Shown: positions 27,642 to 36,375 of the stretch, one piece after another | Layout of the letters: every line of letters starts with the position of its first letter | Numbering within the stretch: position 1 is the stretch's first letter | Assembly (NCBI GenBank): GCA_002712945.1 | Contig: PAVA01000012.1 | Coordinates: forward strand, 1 to 57,871 | DNA: 57,871 bases | Reading direction: 5' to 3' | Source of the DNA: Citromicrobium sp. | GTDB lineage: Bacteria > Pseudomonadota > Alphaproteobacteria > Sphingomonadales > Sphingomonadaceae | The notes under the pieces: generated by a model | Databases searched by the model: none | Told to the model about the DNA's origin: nothing | What the model saw: only the letters and a program-made list of their open reading frames with translations | Program-made: the position numbers and the translations under genes

Positions 27642-30209
27642 TCACTCCTTCGAAGTAGCCTTCTTCGCCGCAGGCTTCTTCGCAGCGGCCTTCTTCGGCG
27701 CAGCTTTCTTCTTCGCCGGAGCCTTTTTCTTCTTCTTGGCCGGGCCCTTGGCGGCGCGGGCGTTGATGAGGTCGATCGCCTGTTCCTCGGTCACATCCTC
27801 GGGCTTCACGTCCTTGGGGATGGTCGCATTGGTCGTGCCGTCGGTGACGTAGGGGCCGTAGCGGCCCGGCATCACCTTCATCTCGCCTTCGGAGGTCGGG
27901 TGCTTGCCGAGCACCTTGATCGGCTCGGCCTTGGCGCGCCCGCGCCCGCCCTTCTGCGCTGCTTCGGCGAGCATGGTGACGGCGGCATTCATGCCGGTGT
28001 CGAAGACGTCGGCTGTGCTGGTCAGCTTGGCATACTTGCCATCGTGCCGCAGGTACGGCCCGTAACGCCCTATGCTCGCTTCGATATCCTTGCCCGTCTC
28101 CGGGTGCTGGCCGACGATGCGGGGGAGCGAGAGCAGCTTGAGCGCCATCTCCAGATCGAGGTCGGGCACGTCCTTGGGAATGCTCGATCGCTTGGCTTCC
28201 TTGCCCTCGCCCAGCTGCAGGTAGGGCCCGAAGCGCCCCGTCTTGCGCTCTACCGGCAGGCCGGTTTCCGGGTCGTTGCCCAGCACCGCATCCTCGGCCA
28301 CTTCGTCGGCGTCGCTGCCCGGCTGCGCGAAGCGACGGGTGAACTTGCACTCGGGATAGTTCTCGCACGCCACGAAGGCACCGTAGCGCCCGCCGCGCAG
28401 GTGCAGCCGGCCACCGGCGCGGCCTTCCTGATCGCACAGCGGACAGAAACGCGGGTCCTTGCCGTCCTCGCGCTCGGGGAAGAGATAGTCGGACAGGAAG
28501 GTATCGAGCACCGCGGTGATGTCCGACGGCTTCTGCTCCATCACCTCGTCGGACTTCGGTTTGAAATCCTTCCAGAATTCTTCGAGGATCGCCTTCCACT
28601 CGGCGCGCCCGCCGGAGACATCGTCCAGCTCTTCCTCCATGCCCGCCGTGAAGTCGTAGGCGACATAGGTGGGGAAGAAGCGTTCGAGGAAGGCGGTCAG
28701 CAGACGGCCCGATTCTTCCGCGAAGAAGCGGTTCTTCTCGATCCGCACATATTCGCGGTCGCGCAGGGTCTGGATGATCGAGGCGTAGGTGGACGGGCGG
28801 CCGATGCCCAGTTCCTCAAGCTGCTTGACCAGCGAGGCTTCGGAGAAGCGCGGCGGCGGCTGGGTGAAGTGCTGGTTCGCCTCGACCGACTTGCGCGCAG
28901 GGCAGTCGCCTTCGCGCATATGCGGCAGCAGGCCGCCGTCCTCGTCATCCTTGTCGTCGAACGACTCCTGATAGACCGCGAGGAAGCCGGGGAACTTCAC
29001 CACCTGGCCGGTCGCGCGAAGCGAGTGCTGCCCGCTGCCCTCGGTCAGCGTGACGGTGGTGCGTTCGAGCTGCGCGGTCGCCATCTGGCTGGCCAGCGCG
29101 CGCTTGTAGATCAGGTCGTAAAGCCGCGCCTCGTCGCCGCTGCCCGCCTTGTCCTTGCGGAAATCGGTCGGACGGATCGCTTCGTGCGCTTCCTGAACAT
29201 TCTTCGCCTTGGTCTTGTAATAACGCGGTTTTTCCGGGCGATACTCGGCGGAGTAGCGATCGGCGATCGCATCGCGGCAGGCGTCGATGGCGCTCTGGTC
29301 CATGCTCACGCCGTCGGTACGCATGTAGGTGATCGCACCCGCTTCGTAGAGCGATTGCGCGCACCGCATCGTGTGGCTGGCCGAAAAACCGAGCTTGCGC
29401 GCGGCCTCCTGCTGAAGGGTGGAGGTGGTGAACGGCGGCGCGGGGTTGCGCTTGACCGGCTTGGTCTCGATCCCGGCGACCGTAAAGCGCCCGTCCTCGA
29501 CCGCCTGCTTGGCGGCCATGGCGGAGGCTTCGTCGCCCAGCGTCAGCTTCTCCAGCTTCTTGCCGTCGAGCGTCACCAGCCGCGCTTCGAAGCCCGTACC
29601 GTCATGTTCGAACTGCGCAACGATGGACCAGTATTCGTCCGCCTTGAAGGCCTCGATCTCGCGCTCGCGGTCGACGATGATGCGCAGCGCGACCGACTGC
29701 ACGCGGCCTGCGGACTTCGCGCCGGGCAGCTTGCGCCACAACACCGGCGAGAGCGTGAAGCCGAACAGATAATCGAGCGCACGGCGCGCCAGATAGGCGT
29801 CGATCAGGTCCTGATCGAGCGCGCGCGGCTTCTTCATCGCCTCGGTCACGGCCGGCTTGGTGATCGCATTGAAGGTCACCCGGTCGACATTGGTGGGCAG
29901 CGCCTTCTTCTTCTTCAGCGTCTCCAGCACGTGCCAGCTGATCGCCTCCCCCTCGCGGTCGGGGTCGGTTGCGAGCACGAGCCGGTCGGCGTTCTTCGCC
30001 GCGTCGGCGATGGCCTTCACCTGAGACCGCTTGCGCTGGTCAGAATAGATTTCCCAGTCCATCGCGAAGCCCTCGTCGGGCCGCACGCTGCCGTCCTTGG
30101 GCGGCAGGTCGCGGATGTGGCCGTAGGAGGCGAGAACCTTGAAGTCCTTGCCGAGATATTTCTCGATGGTTTTGGCTTTCGCCGGGGATTCGACGATGAC
30201 GAGTTGCAT
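27642..30209 (-). CDS. topA: DNA topoisomerase I
   Basis: An 855-residue type IA topoisomerase that relaxes negative supercoils. The Toprim domain opens with MQLVIVESPAKAKTIEKYLG and contains DPDREGEAISWH (about residue 90). The active-site Tyr lies in ITYMRTDGVSMDQ (about 300). A C4 zinc finger (CPLCDQ then CENYPEC) precedes several topoisomerase C-terminal repeats with GRFGPYLQLG-like or RYGPYLRHDG-like units. The tail is an Ala/Lys-rich stretch (KKKKKAPAKKKAAPKKAA) expected to bind DNA. ATG 30209 is the family start; the frame to 30560 is antisense-like. Confidence 0.96.
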   Translation of the reverse strand: MQLVIVESPAKAKTIEKYLGKDFKVLASYGHIRDLPPKDGSVRPDEGFAMDWEIYSDQRKRSQVKAIADAAKNADRLVLATDPDREGEAISWHVLETLKKKKALPTNVDRVTFNAITKPAVTEAMKKPRALDQDLIDAYLARRALDYLFGFTLSPVLWRKLPGAKSAGRVQSVALRIIVDREREIEAFKADEYWSIVAQFEHDGTGFEARLVTLDGKKLEKLTLGDEASAMAAKQAVEDGRFTVAGIETKPVKRNPAPPFTTSTLQQEAARKLGFSASHTMRCAQSLYEAGAITYMRTDGVSMDQSAIDACRDAIADRYSAEYRPEKPRYYKTKAKNVQEAHEAIRPTDFRKDKAGSGDEARLYDLIYKRALASQMATAQLERTTVTLTEGSGQHSLRATGQVVKFPGFLAVYQESFDDKDDEDGGLLPHMREGDCPARKSVEANQHFTQPPPRFSEASLVKQLEELGIGRPSTYASIIQTLRDREYVRIEKNRFFAEESGRLLTAFLERFFPTYVAYDFTAGMEEELDDVSGGRAEWKAILEEFWKDFKPKSDEVMEQKPSDITAVLDTFLSDYLFPEREDGKDPRFCPLCDQEGRAGGRLHLRGGRYGAFVACENYPECKFTRRFAQPGSDADEVAEDAVLGNDPETGLPVERKTGRFGPYLQLGEGKEAKRSSIPKDVPDLDLEMALKLLSLPRIVGQHPETGKDIEASIGRYGPYLRHDGKYAKLTSTADVFDTGMNAAVTMLAEAAQKGGRGRAKAEPIKVLGKHPTSEGEMKVMPGRYGPYVTDGTTNATIPKDVKPEDVTEEQAIDLINARAAKGPAKKKKKAPAKKKAAPKKAAAKKPAAKKATSKE

Positions 30210-30304
30210 TACCGGGGGCGTTCCTTCGCGTGTACGTGTGCGCGAGAGTGGGAATCCCCCTTGCGGTTCGTCAAGCGGCTTCGCGAGAAATCGTGAGCGA
30301 GCGG

Positions 30305-30730
30305 CTAATCGAGCTTCATCGCCTGGAACACGTGGCTGGCGGTGCAACTGATCAGCAGGAAGCCTGTCATGGCCTCGATACCCGCCATCAGCTTCAACGC
30401 GCCGTCGGGTATCACGTCGCCGAGGCCGAGGGTTGTGATATTGACCAGCGAGAAGCTGAAAATCTCCAGCAGATTCAGGGGTTCTTTCGCTTCGAGATAG
30501 CCCAGGCCCAGAGCGCTCGAGAAGACGTAGGCGAGCGCGAAGAGGAAGGCCGCCACACACTGCCCCAGCGTCCCGCCGATCAGGAGCGCGATGAAGGACA
30601 GGTAAGCGCCGCTTCGCCTTTCCTTCAGGGTCGCCGCGATACGCCGCAGCAGCAGAAAATGCACGGACCCCGCCAGAAAGACCGCCACGAGCGCCAAGAA
30701 AAGTTCAACTAGCAGAAATAGCGGCTGCAA
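30305..30730 (-). CDS. Two-TM potassium channel-like protein
   Basis: A 141-residue membrane protein. Three hydrophobic segments are visible, and the selectivity-filter-like TTLGLGDV sits in a short re-entrant segment (about residue 104), the pattern of Ion_trans_2 channels. A cytoplasmic gating domain is absent. The start is probably TTG 30730, with AGGAG about 7 bases upstream; no ATG is suitably placed. It lies 95 bases before topA on the same strand. Confidence 0.75.
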   Translation of the reverse strand: MQPLFLLVELFLALVAVFLAGSVHFLLLRRIAATLKERRSGAYLSFIALLIGGTLGQCVAAFLFALAYVFSSALGLGYLEAKEPLNLLEIFSFSLVNITTLGLGDVIPDGALKLMAGIEAMTGFLLISCTASHVFQAMKLD

Positions 30731-30804
30731 AATGGCTCCTCTTTCTTGCCCTCGACAGACCAATCGGTCACGAGCGCGACGTTTCCCGGTCGGCGACGCA
30801 GGTT

Positions 30805-31551
30805 CTACTCGAACACGTCCGCCACGCTGGTATCGGCGGGCGCGACGAGGTGGAACACCGCGATGCTGAAGGCGAAGCTGACCGCGTTGCCGAAGGCCTC
30901 GGTAAAACCCGAAATCGTCATCGCCACGCCGAACAGGGGCGAGAACGACCCGCCCGTACCGCCCCATCCGGCCATTGCGACGCCCAGCACCACCGAGCTG
31001 AGCACCGCCAGCCCGATCCACAGGAGCAGACCGGCGCCGAAGATGGATCCGCCGTGCCCGTCGGTCGCTTCCCAGCTCGCGCCGAGGCTGCCGGTGATCC
31101 CGTGCTCGCCGGTGAGGACGAAGCCGTTGGCGGCGGACCAGCGCACCATCAGGATAATGCCGGGAATGATGAGCAGGACGAAGCCGATCATCGTTCCGAT
31201 CAGGGCAAGGATCGACATGCCGACGAAGCTCCAGAAGCGCGACCCGGCGCGCATCGGGCGGCCCATCGCCGCCATCATCTGCGTCAGCAGCAGATAGCTT
31301 GCGATGACGAACACCACGAGCGCGCCCAGCTCGAACAGGCTGCTGTAGAGCCCGGCTGTTGCGGGCTGGAACATGCCGTCGCTGATCCGGGCGGTGAAGA
31401 AGTTGTCGTCGAGCGAGGCGAGCCCGAAGAGGCCTCCCAGGCCGTTGAGGACACCCAGCACCAGCACGTAGATCACCACTGCGCGCCCCGCCGCGCCGAG
31501 CACGTCGATCGTCTGGCTGAGTATTCCGCTGACGTCTGCTTCCCGTTCCAT
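30805..31551 (-). CDS. Polytopic membrane protein, GPDPase-membrane-domain-like
   Basis: A 248-residue protein with about six hydrophobic segments and a PGIILMVRWSAANGFVLTGE pattern followed by GSLGASWEATDG. That arrangement recalls the membrane domain found beside glycerophosphodiester phosphodiesterases and related uncharacterised proteins. No catalytic domain is present, so function is unknown. It is a single gene between dprA and the channel gene, with 48 bases to the dprA stop. Confidence 0.75.
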   Translation of the reverse strand: MEREADVSGILSQTIDVLGAAGRAVVIYVLVLGVLNGLGGLFGLASLDDNFFTARISDGMFQPATAGLYSSLFELGALVVFVIASYLLLTQMMAAMGRPMRAGSRFWSFVGMSILALIGTMIGFVLLIIPGIILMVRWSAANGFVLTGEHGITGSLGASWEATDGHGGSIFGAGLLLWIGLAVLSSVVLGVAMAGWGGTGGSFSPLFGVAMTISGFTEAFGNAVSFAFSIAVFHLVAPADTSVADVFE

Positions 31552-31599
31552 TGTTCTGACCCCCTCATTGGTCCCCGGCCCTCAGGCATATCGCGGCAA

Positions 31600-32697
31600 T
31601 CAGGCCGAGGAAAGGCTCACCTTGCCTCCGGCGTGCCGGTCCAGCCGTCCGGCGATTTCCAGTTCCAGCAGGGCAAGCTGAACCGCCGCCGCGCTGGTGC
31701 CGGACTGGCGGATCAGCTCGTCCACGCCGACCGGCGCGCGGGTCAGCAGGCTCGCGATATCGGCGGGCTGCGCCTCGGACATGTCTTCGGGCACGCTGTC
31801 GAAGGCGCTCACGGGTTCGCGGAAGGTGCTCCGGGGCGAACCGTCGAAGCTGCTGAGCAGTTCGACCACGTCGGCGGGCTCCTGCACCAGCACCGCGCCC
31901 TCGCGGATCAGGTGATTGCAGCCGTGGCTGCGCGCCTCGAGCGGGCTGCCGGGGATCGCCATGACCTCGCGCCCGTATTCGCCCGCCAGCCGCGCCGTGA
32001 TGAGGCTGCCGGACTTGACCGCCGCCTCCACCACCAGCGTGCCCAGCGCCAGCCCTGCGATGATCCGGTTGCGGCTGGGGAAGTGGCTGCCGCGCGGTTC
32101 GGTGCCGGGAGGTTGCTCGGCAATCAGCAGGCCTTCGCTGGCGATCCGGTCCTGCAAATCGGCGTGCTGGGGCGGATAGGCGATCTCGATCCCGCTGGCG
32201 ATCACGCCGATGGTCTTGGGGAACGCGCCCTCATGCGCCGCACCGTCGATCCCGCGTGCCAGGCCGGAGACGACCACGAAGCCCTCGGCGCTCAGCGCCT
32301 GCGCGAACTCGCGCGCCAGCTTGACCGCCGCCGCACTGGCATTGCGCGCGCCGACCATCGCAACCACGGGTCGCGAGGCCAGCGACAGGTCGCCGCGATA
32401 GGTGATGACGGGCGGCGCGCCCTCGCATTCGGCAAGCGCGCGCGGATAATCGGGCTGGTCGTGAAACAGGTAGCGCGCGCCGTGGCGCTTCACCGCCTCG
32501 ATCTCGCGCCGGACCGTGTCTTCCCGCGCCAGCTGATGATGCCCGCCACCCGCTTTCGCAAGGTTGGGCAGCGCCTCGACCGCCGCCTCCCCGCTGCCAT
32601 AGCGGGCGAGGAGCTGGGCGAAGGTGACCGGGCCGATGCGCGGGGATCGCAGCAGGCGGATGCGCGCGAAGGCTTCTGCTTGACTTAGTTCAGCCAT
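31600..32697 (-). CDS. dprA: DNA processing protein DprA
   Basis: A 365-residue protein that binds single-stranded DNA and loads RecA during natural transformation. An N-terminal SAM-like helical region (FARIRLLRSPRIGPVTFAQL) precedes the Rossmann domain: MVGARNASAAAVKLAREFA, VVSGLARGIDGAAHEGAF, and SRNRIIAGLALGTLVVEA. A C-terminal winged helix (PVGVDELIRQSGTSAAAVQL) follows. ATG 32697 is preferred. A TTG at 32715 in frame lies in the family E repeat immediately upstream, and the only Shine-Dalgarno-like bases (GGGA) also come from the repeat. Confidence 0.93.
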   Translation of the reverse strand: MAELSQAEAFARIRLLRSPRIGPVTFAQLLARYGSGEAAVEALPNLAKAGGGHHQLAREDTVRREIEAVKRHGARYLFHDQPDYPRALAECEGAPPVITYRGDLSLASRPVVAMVGARNASAAAVKLAREFAQALSAEGFVVVSGLARGIDGAAHEGAFPKTIGVIASGIEIAYPPQHADLQDRIASEGLLIAEQPPGTEPRGSHFPSRNRIIAGLALGTLVVEAAVKSGSLITARLAGEYGREVMAIPGSPLEARSHGCNHLIREGAVLVQEPADVVELLSSFDGSPRSTFREPVSAFDSVPEDMSEAQPADIASLLTRAPVGVDELIRQSGTSAAAVQLALLELEIAGRLDRHAGGKVSLSSA

Positions 32698-32700
32698 TCG

Positions 32701-32775
32701 CGAGTCCCAGCGCAAGCTGGGACCTCCATCGGTCGAACGCCAGGCGGCGGGAGGTTCCTGCTTTCGCAGGAACTC
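32701..32775. repeat. Family E palindromic repeat between plsY and dprA
   Basis: Left hairpin AGTCCCAGCGCAAGCTGGGA and right hairpin GTTCCTGCTTTCGCAGGAAC joined by a short central spacer. One end overlaps the plsY stop codon (TGAGTTCC), and the other lies 4 bases from the dprA ATG. It exactly fills the gap between the two genes. Confidence 0.7.
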
Positions 32776-33397
32776 ATTTTCGGGATCCCACGCGGGGCTC
32801 CTCGCCCTTCGCCAGCCGCTTCAGATTCTCGCGGTGGAGCCAGAGCACCAGCAGTGCGATCAGCGCCAGCACCGGCACGAAGGCCTCGTAGCCCAGCACC
32901 GCCGCCGCGATGGCAGCGCAGACGACCGCGCTCATCCCCGCGAGCGAGCTGATCCGCACGCCCGCCAGCAGGCCGAGCCACACCACCGCGTAGGTCAGGC
33001 CGATGGGCCATGCGAGCCCGAAGGAGACGCCCGCATTGGTCGCCACACCCTTGCCGCCCTTGAAGCCGAGCCAGACAGGGAAGCAGTGGCCGAGCACGGC
33101 GGCCAGCGCCGCGACCGGCACCGGGCCCCATGCTGCTTCGGGCATCGCATCGGGCTGATCGAACAGCGCGCGCGCGATCAGTACCGGGGCGAGGCCCTTG
33201 GCCAGATCGAGCAGCAGCGTCGCCGCCGCCAACCCCTTGTTGCCGGTGCGCAAAACGTTGGTCGCGCCGATATTGCCGCTGCCCTGCTTGCGCACATCGC
33301 CCAGCCCCGCGGCGCGGGTGAGCAGCAGGCCGAAGGGAATCGACCCGAGGAGGTAGCCGATCAGGGCGGCAAACAGGATTTCCAGGACCAAAAGCAC
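32774..33397 (-). CDS. plsY: Glycerol-3-phosphate acyltransferase PlsY
   Basis: A 207-residue membrane enzyme that transfers an acyl group from acyl-phosphate to glycerol 3-phosphate, the first step of phospholipid synthesis. Family motifs: GYLLGSIPFGLLL, RKQGSGNIGATNVLR (about residues 37-51), the central GHCFPVWLGFKGGKGVAT, and later membrane segments. The start is uncertain: GTG 33397 is used, TTG 33391 is also possible. Bases just upstream belong to the family A repeat, which provides the GGGGG before the start. It is divergent from murI across that repeat. Confidence 0.9.
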   Translation of the reverse strand: MLLVLEILFAALIGYLLGSIPFGLLLTRAAGLGDVRKQGSGNIGATNVLRTGNKGLAAATLLLDLAKGLAPVLIARALFDQPDAMPEAAWGPVPVAALAAVLGHCFPVWLGFKGGKGVATNAGVSFGLAWPIGLTYAVVWLGLLAGVRISSLAGMSAVVCAAIAAAVLGYEAFVPVLALIALLVLWLHRENLKRLAKGEEPRVGSRK

Positions 33398-33399
33398 CC

Positions 33400-33491
33400 C
33401 CGTTCGGACTGAGCTTGTCGAAGCCCTGCCCTTTTGCTCTATCCCTGCGCTACAAGACAATGCAGCCCTTCGACAAGCTCAGGGCGAGCGG
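33400..33491. repeat. Family A palindromic repeat, copy 4, between plsY and murI
   Basis: Left arm CCGTTCGGACTGAGCTTGTC, right arm CCCTTCGACAAGCTCAGGGC ending GAGCGG. It makes up the whole space between divergent plsY and murI. The murI ATG (33460) lies in its spacer, and the plsY GTG (33397) lies 3 bases outside its other end. Confidence 0.8.
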
Positions 33492-34299
33492 AGGAAACTC
33501 GATTTCGCACCCTGAGTCCCCCATCCTGATCTTCGATTCCGGCGTCGGCGGGCTGACCATCCTGGCCGAGGTGCGAAAGGTGCTGCCGCAAGCGCCGGTG
33601 ATCTACGCCGCCGACCATGCCGGGTTGCCCTACGGCACCAAGAGCGAGGCCGAGGTTGCCGCGCGCGTCTGCGGCCTGCTCGGCCGGATGGCCGAACGCT
33701 ACCAGCCACGCCTCATCTGCATCGCCTGCAACACTGCCAGCACGATTGCGCTGGGCATGGTCCGCGACGTGCTCGAAATCCCGATCGTCGGCACGGTGCC
33801 GGCGATCAAGCCCGCCGCCGCACTGACCAAGACCGGCGTGATCGGCCTGCTGGGGACAGAGGCGACGATCCGGCAGGGCTATGTCGACCGGCTGGAGGCG
33901 GAGTTCGCCGCCGACAAGCGGCTGATTCGCCACGCCGCACCAGAACTGGTCGCCGCGGCCGAGGCGAAGATGCGCGGCGAAACCGTGGAGCCCGGCGTGA
34001 TCGAAGCTGCGGTCGCGGGGCTGCGGCAGATGCAGGACGGTGCGCAGATCGACACCCTTGTGCTCGCCTGCACGCACTTTCCGCTGCTGCGCGACGAACT
34101 CGCCGCCGCCTTCGGCCCGGACGTGGCGCTGGTCGACGGCGCGCAGGGGATCGCGCGCCGGATCGCCGCGCTGACGCAGGGCCAGGGCTTCGAGCGCACC
34201 CGCCCCGACCTTGCGATCTTTACCGCGCAGCCCGAGCCCCGTCCCGCTTTCGGACAGGCGCTGGCGCGCTACGGCCTCGATCGGGTCGAACGCTTCTAA
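33460..34299 (+). CDS. murI: Glutamate racemase, start inside a repeat
   Basis: A 279-residue enzyme making D-glutamate for peptidoglycan. Family marks: [12 protein letters not shown] (about residues 24-35), the first catalytic Cys in [12 protein letters not shown] (about 89) and the second in LACTHFPLL (about 203). As the frame stands, the only ATG is at 33460 in the repeat, giving the leader [16 protein letters not shown] before the conserved part. A GGAGG lies at the repeat end 7 bases before an ATT, so a rarer start at ATT 33502 cannot be excluded. Either way the translation signals come from the repeat. Confidence 0.92.
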   Translation: MQPFDKLRASGGNSISHPESPILIFDSGVGGLTILAEVRKVLPQAPVIYAADHAGLPYGTKSEAEVAARVCGLLGRMAERYQPRLICIACNTASTIALGMVRDVLEIPIVGTVPAIKPAAALTKTGVIGLLGTEATIRQGYVDRLEAEFAADKRLIRHAAPELVAAAEAKMRGETVEPGVIEAAVAGLRQMQDGAQIDTLVLACTHFPLLRDELAAAFGPDVALVDGAQGIARRIAALTQGQGFERTRPDLAIFTAQPEPRPAFGQALARYGLDRVERF

Positions 34300-34333
34300 T
34301 CGCGAATGGCTCGCAAAGATCGCGCTGGAAACT

Positions 34334-34357
34334 GCCGATTTTGCGGCCTAAATCGGC
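34334..34357 (+). promoter_or_regulatory. Hairpin directly before hemA
   Basis: GCCGATTT and AAATCGGC form a perfect 8-pair stem with an 8-base loop, ending 7 bases before the hemA GTG. No clear Shine-Dalgarno is present, so the hairpin could affect initiation; it could also end the murI transcript. Confidence 0.4.
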
Positions 34358-34364
34358 TCGCATC

Positions 34365-35594
34365 GTGACCAGCTACGACCAGATATTCGACAAGGCGATC
34401 GACCGCCTGCACGAGGAAGGCCGCTACCGCGTCTTCATCGACATCCTGCGCAACAAGGGTGCCTATCCCAACGCGCGCTGCTTCCACGGCCATAACGGCC
34501 CGAAGCCGATCACCGTGTGGTGCTCCAACGACTATCTCGCGATGGGCCAGCACCCCAAGGTGACCGCGGCGATGGAAGAGGCGCTGCACGATGTCGGCGC
34601 AGGCAGCGGCGGCACGCGCAATATCGGCGGCAACACGCACTATCATATCGAGCTGGAGGCCGAACTGGCCGACCTGCACGGCAAGGAAGCCGCGCTGATC
34701 TTCACCAGCGGCTACGTGTCGAACGATGCGACGCTCTCCACCCTCGCGAAGCTGCTACCGGGCTGCGTGATCTTTTCGGACGAGCTCAACCACGCGAGCA
34801 TGATCGCGGGCATCCGCAATTCGGGCTGCACCAAGCGCGTCTTCCGCCACAATGACCTCGACCATCTCGAGGAACTGCTTGCCGCCGAAGACCCCGACAC
34901 ACCCAAGGTCATCGCCTTCGAAAGCGTCTATTCGATGGATGGCGACGTCGCTCCGCTCCATGCGATCTGCGACCTGGCCGAGAAGTACAACGCGCTGACC
35001 TATTGCGACGAGGTCCACGCGGTCGGCATGTACGGCGCGCGCGGCGGCGGCATTTCGGAACGCGACGAGGCCGCGCACCGGATCGACATCCTCGAAGGGA
35101 CGATGGGCAAGGCCTTCGGCGTGATGGGCGGCTATATCGCAGCCGACAAGCGGATCGTCGATTGCATCCGCTCCTATGCGCCCGGCTTCATCTTCACGAC
35201 CTCGCTCTCGCCGGTGCTGGTCGCGGGCGTGCTCGCCTCGGTCAGGCACCTGAAGGAATCGAGCGAGGAACGCGACGCGCAGCAGGCCTCGGCCGCCTTG
35301 CTCAAGCAGATCATGCGCGAGGCAGGCCTGCCGGTGATGGACAGCACCACGCATATCGTCCCGCTGATGGTGGGCGATCCGGTGAAGGCCAAGCGGATCA
35401 GCGATATCCTGCTCGCCGAATACGGCATCTACGTCCAGCCGATCAATTTCCCGACCGTGCCGCGCGGGACCGAGCGCCTGCGCTTCACCCCGGGGCCCGC
35501 CCATACCGAAGCGATGATGCGCGAGCTGGTCGATGCGCTGGTCGAGATCTGGGAGCGGACCGAGCTCGAACTGGAGCTGCGCAAGGCGGCCTGA
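34365..35594 (+). CDS. hemA: 5-aminolevulinate synthase (C4 pathway)
   Basis: A 409-residue PLP enzyme that condenses glycine and succinyl-CoA, the first committed step of heme and, where present, bacteriochlorophyll synthesis in alphaproteobacteria. Family marks: [20 protein letters not shown] at the start, [25 protein letters not shown], and the PLP lysine in [15 protein letters not shown] (about residue 247). GTG 34365 fits the family start; the TTG at 34341 would add eight residues. The following small gene starts 3 bases after the stop. Succinyl-CoA, made by the mutase elsewhere in the window, is its substrate. Confidence 0.96.
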   Translation: MTSYDQIFDKAIDRLHEEGRYRVFIDILRNKGAYPNARCFHGHNGPKPITVWCSNDYLAMGQHPKVTAAMEEALHDVGAGSGGTRNIGGNTHYHIELEAELADLHGKEAALIFTSGYVSNDATLSTLAKLLPGCVIFSDELNHASMIAGIRNSGCTKRVFRHNDLDHLEELLAAEDPDTPKVIAFESVYSMDGDVAPLHAICDLAEKYNALTYCDEVHAVGMYGARGGGISERDEAAHRIDILEGTMGKAFGVMGGYIAADKRIVDCIRSYAPGFIFTTSLSPVLVAGVLASVRHLKESSEERDAQQASAALLKQIMREAGLPVMDSTTHIVPLMVGDPVKAKRISDILLAEYGIYVQPINFPTVPRGTERLRFTPGPAHTEAMMRELVDALVEIWERTELELELRKAA

Positions 35595-35596
35595 GT

Positions 35597-36037
35597 ATGC
35601 GCTGGAGCAAAGTACGGCATCTGGTCAAGGAACGCTTCGCGCCCGAACTGGCAGGTCGATTGGATATCAACAGCGCTGCTTACGGTAACTGCACCTGCGG
35701 GCATGCCTGGTTGACGTGGGATGGCGATGTCATCGCCAATTTCTGCACGCGGGCGTTCGGGAACACCGATGGCTATTCGCAGAACCATACTCCGGAGGAG
35801 CCAACGCAGGGTGAACTTGTCGGATATGGTGAGTTTAGCCGTCAGGATGCCTACCGGGCGTGCTGGGCCTATCTCCACGACTTGTCGATCGACGAAGCCC
35901 TGAGCGACGAGGATCCATTGGTGAATATGCTCGCGCTGGCCGATGCGCGTGTGGGAAGACGACGCTTGGCCAAGCTCGACCCCGGCGGCTATCACCCGGT
36001 TGCGAGACGAATATTCGAACTGCGCGCCACCGCCTGA
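35597..36037 (+). CDS. Uncharacterised protein resembling the SF0329 family
   Basis: A 146-residue protein. The opening MRWSKVRHLVKERFAPELAG, and the later spacing of Trp, Cys and aromatic residues, recall the SF0329-type family; I am only moderately sure. It contains a CTCGHAW segment and no signal peptide, so it is probably cytoplasmic. ATG 35597 follows the hemA stop with a 2-base gap, and no strong ribosome site is seen, so it may rely on hemA translation. Function unknown. Confidence 0.6.
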   Translation: MRWSKVRHLVKERFAPELAGRLDINSAAYGNCTCGHAWLTWDGDVIANFCTRAFGNTDGYSQNHTPEEPTQGELVGYGEFSRQDAYRACWAYLHDLSIDEALSDEDPLVNMLALADARVGRRRLAKLDPGGYHPVARRIFELRATA

Positions 36038-36045
36038 TTGAGCCA

Positions 36046-36324
36046 GTGACCCAACCAGCGAACCCCGACTTCCGGCACGATGTACCGCCCGAATTGCAGG
36101 CGATGCTCGATGCCGACGATGCGTTGGCCGAAAAGTGGGACGCGCTGACCGAGCTTGGCCGCAACGAATGGATCTGCTGGACCATCTCGGCCAAGCAGGA
36201 GGCCACCCGTGAGAAACGCCGCAAGCGGCTCCGCGAAGAAGTACTCGACGGCAAGAAACGCCCGTGCTGCTGGCCCGGTTGCCCCCATCGACGCGAGTCG
36301 GCGCGCAAGTTCGTCGACGCCTGA
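36046..36324 (+). CDS. YdeI/OmpD-associated domain-like small protein
   Basis: A 92-residue protein (GTG 36046). Residues about 35-75 fit the YdeI/OmpD-associated pattern: WDALTELGRNEWICWTISAK followed by REKRRKRLREEVLDGKKRPC, with a run of basic residues and then CCWPGC. This domain usually occurs in small cytoplasmic proteins of unclear role. It follows the SF0329-like gene by 8 bases and so belongs to the hemA transcript. Starts upstream of 36046 are not excluded. Confidence 0.6.
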   Translation: MTQPANPDFRHDVPPELQAMLDADDALAEKWDALTELGRNEWICWTISAKQEATREKRRKRLREEVLDGKKRPCCWPGCPHRRESARKFVDA

Positions 36325-36375
36325 GGCAATTGCCCCTGCCCAGGAACCGGCGGGCGCGCAAAGCGCTTGCCCAGC

